From positions 1-64,000 of the forward strand of contig NZ_VYXP01000013.1 in the NCBI RefSeq assembly GCF_008725655.1: DNA of 64,000 bases, in the 5' to 3' direction. Both the position numbers and the translations under genes were made by a program. Source of the stretch: Marinihelvus fidelis (GTDB lineage Bacteria; Pseudomonadota; Gammaproteobacteria; Xanthomonadales; SZUA-36). This document shows, piece by piece, positions 59,389-64,000 of the stretch (position 1 is the stretch's first letter; every line of letters starts with the position of its first letter). Below the pieces are notes generated by a model, which made no database searches, was not told the origin of the DNA, and was given only the letters and a program-made list of their open reading frames with translations.

Positions 59389-60894
59389 ATGTTGATGTCC
59401 GGCCCCGCCCGATCACGAACCCACTGTACCCGATACGCCATCGCGCTGATCGCATGGCTGCTCGCCCCCCTGGCCGGCGCCGCGGACGCGGACCTGGTCA
59501 TCCGCAATGCCCGGATCATCAGCGGCGTCACGCCGCAGCCCACGGCGCCCACGGATGTGGCGGTCGCCAACGGCCGCATCATCCAGATTGGCGAGTACGC
59601 CGAGAAGGCGGAAAGTGAAATCGACGCCAACGGCCAGTACCTGGTCCCCGGCCTGATCGATGCCCACGTCCACCTGCGCGACGTGCCAGGCTTCAACGGC
59701 GACCCCCAGCAGCACGCGGAACTGCTCGCCGAGGCGAACCGACAGATCCCGCGCAGCTACCTGTACTTCGGCTTCACCACGCTGCTGGACCTGGCCTCCG
59801 GCCCGGCCAGCATGCAGGGCTGGAATGAGCATCCTGAAGCCCCGACCGCGCTGTACTGCTCCCCGGTGACCATCCCCAATGGCTACCCCCTGGCCTGGCT
59901 GGACGAGCACGAGCAGTTCCAGCCGTGGAACCTGCGCTACATGCTGTTCGACGAGCGCCAGGCGGAGAAGTACCCCGCCGACTTCGATCCAGAACAACAC
60001 ACCCCCACCGCCGTGGTCGACAAGGCCGTCGCCGACGGCGCCAGCTGCATCAAGTTCTACTTCGAAACCGGCTTCGGCCGCCTGAAGGACCTGCCCGTAC
60101 CCACCATCACCCTGGCGCGCAAACTGGTCGCCGCCGCCCACCAGTACAACCTGCCGGTGTTCCTGCACGGCAACGCCCAGACCTCGTACGAATTCGGCAT
60201 GGCCGCCGGCGTCGACGCCATGGCCCACGGCATGTGGCACTGGAGCGACCTGTCACTGGACGACCCCAACGGGGTCAACGAATTCGCCCGCAACGTCGCC
60301 AGCAAGGGCATCGCCGTTCAACCCACCATCCAGGTCATTTTCGGCGAAAAGGAGATGTTCAACCCCGGCTTCTTCGACACACCCCAGGCCCGCGCCGCCA
60401 TCCCCCCGGCCCTGATTGCCTGGTACCAGACCGACGCCGGCCAATGGATGAAACAGGAACTCGCCAACAACTTCCCCCCAACCGACGACCCCACCGCGCG
60501 CTACCAACAGGTCGCCAACGCCTACGACAAGCCCATCAACCAGGTCTCAACTCTGAGCACCGCCATCGCCCAACACGGCGGCCAACTCCATTTCGGAAGC
60601 GATACCCCCAGCGGTCCCTTCTACACCCAGTTCCCCGGCATCAACGCCCGCCAGGAAATGGACCGCTGGATTGAAGCCGGGCAGAGCGCCGAGGCGTTGT
60701 TTGTTGCCATGACGCTCAGTAACGCTCGGCTTTTGAAGATGGAGGCCGAGATTGGCAGCGTGGAAGTGGGAAAGCAGGCGGATTTGCTGTTGTTGAAGGG
60801 CAATCCGCTGGAGAGTGTTGAGGCTTATGACTCGATTACGACGGTGTTGCTGGATGGGCAGGTGATCGAGCGGGAGGGGCTTGGTGCCCAGTGA
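59389..60894 (+). CDS. Exported amidohydrolase
   Basis: A 501-residue metal-dependent hydrolase with a signal peptide (RYAIALIAWLLAPLAGAADA). The metal motif LIDAHVHLRD is near residues 88-97, the carboxylated Lys candidate is CIKFYFE near 222, HGNAQTS near 263 and HGMWHWS near 283 supply His residues, and the final Asp is in GSDTPSG near 405. Substrate unknown; prolidase-, imidazolonepropionase- and dipeptidase-like members share this form. It is probably periplasmic. ATG 59389 follows GAAGGAGCAATT. Confidence 0.85.
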   Translation: MLMSGPARSRTHCTRYAIALIAWLLAPLAGAADADLVIRNARIISGVTPQPTAPTDVAVANGRIIQIGEYAEKAESEIDANGQYLVPGLIDAHVHLRDVPGFNGDPQQHAELLAEANRQIPRSYLYFGFTTLLDLASGPASMQGWNEHPEAPTALYCSPVTIPNGYPLAWLDEHEQFQPWNLRYMLFDERQAEKYPADFDPEQHTPTAVVDKAVADGASCIKFYFETGFGRLKDLPVPTITLARKLVAAAHQYNLPVFLHGNAQTSYEFGMAAGVDAMAHGMWHWSDLSLDDPNGVNEFARNVASKGIAVQPTIQVIFGEKEMFNPGFFDTPQARAAIPPALIAWYQTDAGQWMKQELANNFPPTDDPTARYQQVANAYDKPINQVSTLSTAIAQHGGQLHFGSDTPSGPFYTQFPGINARQEMDRWIEAGQSAEALFVAMTLSNARLLKMEAEIGSVEVGKQADLLLLKGNPLESVEAYDSITTVLLDGQVIEREGLGAQ

Positions 60895-60960
60895 TCTACG
60901 GCAAAAAACATTGTCTCTGCACCAGCGCTACAAATTTCGCACATATTCTTGACCCGAGAC

Positions 60961-61266
60961 CTACGTTGCTATCCCAGGCAACCTGGAGGGCGCATCCATC
61001 TCCTCGTGTAACACACGGACAATGAGCACTTCTTGTTCGGTCAGTTTATAAAACGCGGCGTGATGTTCGATCTGTAACCTGCGGTACCCGGGCAGGATAT
61101 GCGTGTAGTCTGCGCCCAGCGAGGGGTGCTGAACGAGTTGCTTCATGCCAGCTTCCAGGGAATCCAGGTAAGCATCCGCCCGTTCGACGCCCCATTCCTC
61201 GCAGGTATATATCCAGATTCCAACAAGGTCGGACTCGGCATCGGGCGTGATTCGGAGCGGGCGCAC
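60961..61266 (-). CDS. parE: ParE-type toxin
   Basis: A 101-residue RelE/ParE superfamily toxin: RITPDAESDLVGIWIYTCEEWG is the first helix pair, YRRLQIEHHAAFYKLTEQEVLIVRVLHE the sheet (in parts). ParE toxins poison DNA gyrase. GTG 61266 overlaps the parD stop by one base, the antitoxin-first order typical of parDE. Confidence 0.88.
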   Translation of the reverse strand: MRPLRITPDAESDLVGIWIYTCEEWGVERADAYLDSLEAGMKQLVQHPSLGADYTHILPGYRRLQIEHHAAFYKLTEQEVLIVRVLHEEMDAPSRLPGIAT

Positions 61267-61520
61267 TATTCAGTCGGCGTCATCCGTTTCCGGCCAGCTT
61301 CCTTGATCGAAGCCATATCCATCGGCCTGGGTTCTCCGCTTGATTCACCTTGCAGCAACGCCTGGCGGAGGGCATCTACCCGCTCCTGGGCCTGTTGGTC
61401 ATGCCTGATGAGATGACGAATGTACTCGCTGTCATTGCCGAAATGACCGGATTGAATCTGTCGTTTCACCCAGTCATCCTGCTGCGCGGTCAGCGTGATG
61501 GTTTTCCGTTGCATGCCCAT
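61266..61520 (-). CDS. parD: ParD-type antitoxin
   Basis: An 84-residue ribbon-helix-helix antitoxin: KTITLTAQQDDWVKRQIQSG is the ribbon and first helix, NDSEYIRHLIRHDQQAQERV the second helix, with a flexible C-terminus that wraps the toxin. ATG 61520 (or ATG 61514) starts it; the longer frame upstream is not family-like. The 6-bp dyad at 61545-61561 is the likely operator for autoregulation. Confidence 0.87.
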   Translation of the reverse strand: MGMQRKTITLTAQQDDWVKRQIQSGHFGNDSEYIRHLIRHDQQAQERVDALRQALLQGESSGEPRPMDMASIKEAGRKRMTPTE

Positions 61521-61544
61521 GTTGTTGCTCTGGTGGTTATGAGA

Positions 61545-61561
61545 GTATGACAATATCATAC
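61545..61561. promoter_or_regulatory. Putative ParD operator
   Basis: GTATGA (61545-61550) and TCATAC (61556-61561) are perfect arms around CAATA, 24 bases ahead of parD. Size and place fit a ribbon-helix-helix binding site. Nothing else was seen between here and 61751. Confidence 0.55.
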
Positions 61562-61751
61562 CCATCGTCCGCGCGTTGTTGGTGGGTCAGCCAATTCCAT
61601 GAATTCTGGTTGCTGGCGACCAGATCGTGTCTTTTGATGCAATGTGAAGTGGAGAACGTGCACCGAATCATTATCTTCGGGATTTAAGACCATCCGGTAT
61701 CAGCAATCTGCGCGAAAACCTGTCATCCAGACGCTCGATCGATCAAACCGC

Positions 61752-62195
61752 CTACCACGGCACCTCAAGTACCCGCTGAATCTCCTGCGTTTCCTGATCG
61801 ACCTCCACGACAAATTCACCACGCAGAATGTCCACGCCATCGACATTTTTGGCGCACGCGACGCTCGCACGGCAAACATCGTTAACGAGCCTCATCGAAT
61901 TCCATTGCGGATAAAGCTTCGGGTCACAATGCCGAAGGAAGTCCGGGTGATCCTTCGAGATGGTTTTGATGAAGTTGATCCAGGCCCGGTCCCGCTGTTC
62001 CCCGGTCAGCTTGCACCGGCCGCCAACCTTGTACACGAGCAATTCTTCTTCAGGCCCCTCCACAGGAGCAAAAGGTGCCGAGGGATTGATCTCGATTTCC
62101 GGCTCCGGCACGTCGGGCACCGGCGGATCGGCCGCCACCGGTGACTGGGTTGCGGCAGCCAACAACACGATGCTTGCGACCGATAGAGCCTTCAT
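61752..62195 (-). CDS. Exported protein of unknown function
   Basis: A 147-residue protein with a signal peptide (MKALSVASIVLLAAATQSPVAA), a Pro/Glu-rich segment (DPPVPDVPEPEIEINPSAP) and a globular end with four cysteines (GGRCKLTGEQ, FLRHCDPKLYP, DVCRASVACAKN). I do not recognise the family. ATG 62195 follows GGAGG by eleven bases. Disulfide pairing is likely given the location. Confidence 0.6.
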   Translation of the reverse strand: MKALSVASIVLLAAATQSPVAADPPVPDVPEPEIEINPSAPFAPVEGPEEELLVYKVGGRCKLTGEQRDRAWINFIKTISKDHPDFLRHCDPKLYPQWNSMRLVNDVCRASVACAKNVDGVDILRGEFVVEVDQETQEIQRVLEVPW

Positions 62196-62338
62196 ACGGT
62201 GCGTCACCTCCGTTCCGAATGGATTTACCTTACCACCGAACACCCCTGCGGCCCGTCGGGTTACGGCGGGGTTCCCTCCACTGGGCGGCGCAAACTCGCA
62301 CGTCGAAAACACCCTGCGCATCAAACTCGGCCGCTCAG

Positions 62339-63259
62339 TTAATCTTTAGCAATGTTTTCGATGTATGTACCCATATACTTCATCACTTTTCTTGCGCCGG
62401 CGTTTGACTCAAGCAGGCCTAATGGGGTCTCGCCATTGAATCGTTCATTACGTTCCCCAAGCCACTTAAACGCCTTCACCTTGGTCCCAAGTACCTGGGT
62501 TGCAAGTTCCAATGCTGGTTTCAGTAAGTCCGGACGTGGGTACCAACTCACCGGTTTTGAAGTGGGTCGTTTCCCACCTTGAACGACTCTTGGGAGTTGT
62601 GACTTGAGTAATTCCTTTTCAGTGACTGACCGCCTGACCCAGTGAGCTAGGTCTGTGAGTGCTGTATTGGGTTTACGCGTGTTGTCGCACGAAGGAACAA
62701 TCAGCCCAACGATGACGTTTGTGTTTGAACGTACAAACTTCATCGCAGGTGCAACATCAGTATCATTGGTAACGACGACTGCATGATCAATTTCTCCGGT
62801 CAGCGCGTCGTGGTAGAGATTCAGGGCGAGGTTCACGTCCGACTGTTTTTCTTCAAGTTTCCAGTAGGGCGCTTCCGAACAGTCCCGTGGCCATTTCTTC
62901 GGGTCTTCTGCGTCGATCAGTTTCGCTTTTGCTTCGTTGATGGCGTAGTAGCCTTCAATGAGTTCCAGGCGTTGTCCGTGGGTTTTTCTGAGCGCTGTGT
63001 GATAGCGCGCCTGTGACGAGACTGAATCAGTGGATCTGGCGGCACGCTCGATAATCTTTGCGGTAAAGAATTTTACGGCGGGATCGTGGAATGCCAGAAC
63101 GGGTGGATTGCTCTGGTTGGGTATGAGTATTGAAGGAAGAATCTGCTCTTCGAACAGTTTGACGAGATCCAGCCACTTGAATGAGGTGCCTTTCAGGCAA
63201 CCGTAGTAGAAGTTGTAGCCGTCGACATACACTCGCGTTCTTAGCGAGTTGTTTTGCAT
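62339..63259 (-). CDS. NYN-domain nuclease fused to ParS/MbcA-type C-terminal domain
   Basis: A 306-residue two-domain protein. Residues 8-210 are a NYN (PIN-like) ribonuclease domain: VYVDGYNFYYG gives catalytic Asp 13 with Asn 16, SDVNLAL gives Asp 141, and VVVTNDTDVAP gives Asp 166/168. Residues about 245-306 match the ParS/MbcA/Xre-C domain (ALELATQVLGTKVKAFKWL, then NGETPLGLLES and a final IENIAKD), known as the toxin-binding/dimer part of RES-Xre and MbcTA antitoxins. Composition is AT-richer than the rest of the window. ATG 63259 follows a G-rich ribosome site. Confidence 0.82.
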   Translation of the reverse strand: MQNNSLRTRVYVDGYNFYYGCLKGTSFKWLDLVKLFEEQILPSILIPNQSNPPVLAFHDPAVKFFTAKIIERAARSTDSVSSQARYHTALRKTHGQRLELIEGYYAINEAKAKLIDAEDPKKWPRDCSEAPYWKLEEKQSDVNLALNLYHDALTGEIDHAVVVTNDTDVAPAMKFVRSNTNVIVGLIVPSCDNTRKPNTALTDLAHWVRRSVTEKELLKSQLPRVVQGGKRPTSKPVSWYPRPDLLKPALELATQVLGTKVKAFKWLGERNERFNGETPLGLLESNAGARKVMKYMGTYIENIAKD

Positions 63260-63284
63260 CTTCTGCCCCCTTAAAACGGAAAAA

Positions 63285-63303
63285 CCGGCATTCGCCGGCT
63301 TTT
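63285..63303 (-). terminator. Small hairpin between DUF1810 region and NYN gene
   Basis: CCGGC (63285-63289) and GCCGG (63294-63298) pair, flanked by an A-run and by CTTTT; on the minus strand the U-run side reads GGTTTTTCC. It probably ends leftward transcription from the DUF1810 region before the NYN gene. Between 63304 and 63491 I see no gene, repeat or recognisable site. Confidence 0.5.
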
Positions 63304-63491
63304 CCCCCCTAGCGCTGGATGGTCAAGCCACGCCCGCATCTAGGGTTAGTTGTTGCTGAGAAGTTTAGCTGAAAAGTCCGTGCTGTTACAGGCTTGCAAT
63401 GCTGTTGCAAGCTTTTCCTACGCGCAACCGCTGAAAAATCCTACATGCCATGAGAGTTCTTGTACTCATGAAACAAGGACGGGAAGGAGAT

Positions 63492-63626
63492 TCAGCGCAC
63501 TCGCCCGATCTGATCATACCCAGGTACCTCATCACCCAACCGCCGAAGCCTGGCCACCGACACCTGGTACTGCCCATTGCTCGGCAGCGGCTTGCCCTGG
63601 GTGCGTGGGATGTGGATGCGTTGCAT
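63492..63626 (-). CDS. Small ORF downstream of DUF1810 gene
   Basis: A 44-codon frame whose ATG 63626 directly follows the DUF1810 stop (TGAATG), the geometry of translational coupling. The product is basic (IHIPRTQGKPLPSNGQYQVS, then ARLRRLGDEVPGYDQIGRVR) and has no family I recognise; it may be a fragment of a larger protein. Confidence 0.35.
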   Translation of the reverse strand: MQRIHIPRTQGKPLPSNGQYQVSVARLRRLGDEVPGYDQIGRVR

Positions 63627-64000
63627 TCACTCGACGCCCAGCATCTCAAGTGTGCGCGGATCCCGCTCCCCATCAAAGAACCGCTCCAGGACGTCCTCAA
63701 ACACCGAAGGGCTCGGGGAAACGCATGCAAAGAGCGTCATGGAAGAGCACAGTTTCATCGTATCAACTTCGCCGAAGACATCCTCAGCCGTTCGATCATG
63801 AAGTTCCAGAAGTGCAGCTGAAGCCTCAACCAGCCTGGCGCCCAGCACAGGATCCTGAACATACGCCAGGGCCTCTTTGGCACCGCGAATGCCAAAAAAC
63901 TCACTGGTCTCACTGCGCCCCAACCCCCTGAGCTGTGGAAATACAAACCACATCCAGTGGCCATACTTCTCACCAGCACGAATTTCCTCCAGAGCGTCCG
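63627..64000 (-). CDS. DUF1810 family protein (5' end outside window)
   Basis: The frame is open to the window edge; from the edge it reads DALEEIRAGEKYGHWMWFVFPQ, the DUF1810 signature, continuing GLGRSETSEFFGI, DPVLGARLVEASAALLELH and MKLCSSMTLFACVS. About 124 of the usual 140-150 residues are inside, so the N-terminus lies beyond 64000. DUF1810 (YbiA-like neighbours) has no proven function. Confidence 0.85.
   Translation of the reverse strand, partial: DALEEIRAGEKYGHWMWFVFPQLRGLGRSETSEFFGIRGAKEALAYVQDPVLGARLVEASAALLELHDRTAEDVFGEVDTMKLCSSMTLFACVSPSPSVFEDVLERFFDGERDPRTLEMLGVE

Noticed and set aside
63304-63360. Integron attC-like site (CAAGCC...GGGTTAG pieces)
   Set aside because: The R box consensus GTTRRRY and its mirrored partner are not both present, and no integrase or cassette series is nearby.

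Overview
The window is GC-rich (roughly 65% by eye over most of its length), densely packed chromosomal DNA from a gammaproteobacterium. The conserved envelope/translation supercluster has the gammaproteobacterial order rpsB-tsf-pyrH-frr-uppS-cdsA-dxr-rseP-bamA-skp-lpxD-fabZ-lpxA-lpxB-rnhB. LPS synthesis genes show a Gram-negative cell. The flanking genes and the GTGAC heptad repeats suggest a Xanthomonadales/Chromatiales-like lineage such as Wenzhouxiangella, but that is inference and no 16S or tRNA gene is present to test it. No tRNA, rRNA, CRISPR array, transposase or integrase was seen.

Layout. 0-7.8 kb: a palindromic repeat element, a short asparaginase-like protein, a 989-residue exported protein of unknown function, a chromate transporter, an arsC-wrbA-small membrane protein operon and yihY. 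7.8-22.5 kb: the leftward supercluster for lipid A, outer-membrane assembly, isoprenoid, phospholipid and translation functions. S2 carries a long Lys/Ala/Glu tail. 22.5-26.2 kb: a repeat-filled intergenic region and a leftward 2-oxoacid dehydrogenase operon (E1alpha, E1beta, E2, no E3). 26.4-31.8 kb: aromatic amino acid breakdown, with kynA, then hppD-hmgA-fahA-maiA divergent from a MarR regulator. 31.8-38.2 kb: a DUF4398/OmpA lipoprotein pair, a DUF465 protein, cystathionine beta-synthase plus cystathionine gamma-lyase/synthase (transsulfuration) and small envelope proteins. 38.2-55.2 kb: accessory genes of the same composition, including a cupin, an SMR exporter, an XRE regulator with its membrane partner, GNATs, an SDR, a two-component system, an epimerase, a cold-shock/DUF1294 protein, a DNA glycosylase, a DUF885 peptidase-like protein and a SRPBCC protein. 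55.2-64 kb: a toxin-antitoxin-rich stretch with a HVO_A0114-type regulator and toxin remnant, an orphan addiction antitoxin, BrnT/BrnA with a partial antitoxin copy, ParD/ParE, a NYN nuclease fused to a ParS/MbcA-type domain, and DUF1810. Part of this last stretch is visibly AT-richer than the rest.

Repeats are the other theme. (i) Two ~100-bp nested palindromic elements share a GGCCA[T/G]GGATGGCC core and a right half. (ii) 7-bp GTGACNN arrays occur at three places, one inside the E2 coding sequence and one over the stop codon of the OmpA-like gene. (iii) Three GGGGTCAGAGT-type perfect palindromes sit at gene ends; two of them supply the last codons and stop codon of the adjacent gene. The strongest candidates for new biology are the NYN-ParS fusion (62339-63259), the remnant-rich toxin-antitoxin island around it, the twin-operator promoter of the XRE/membrane pair, and the heptad array in the E2 linker.
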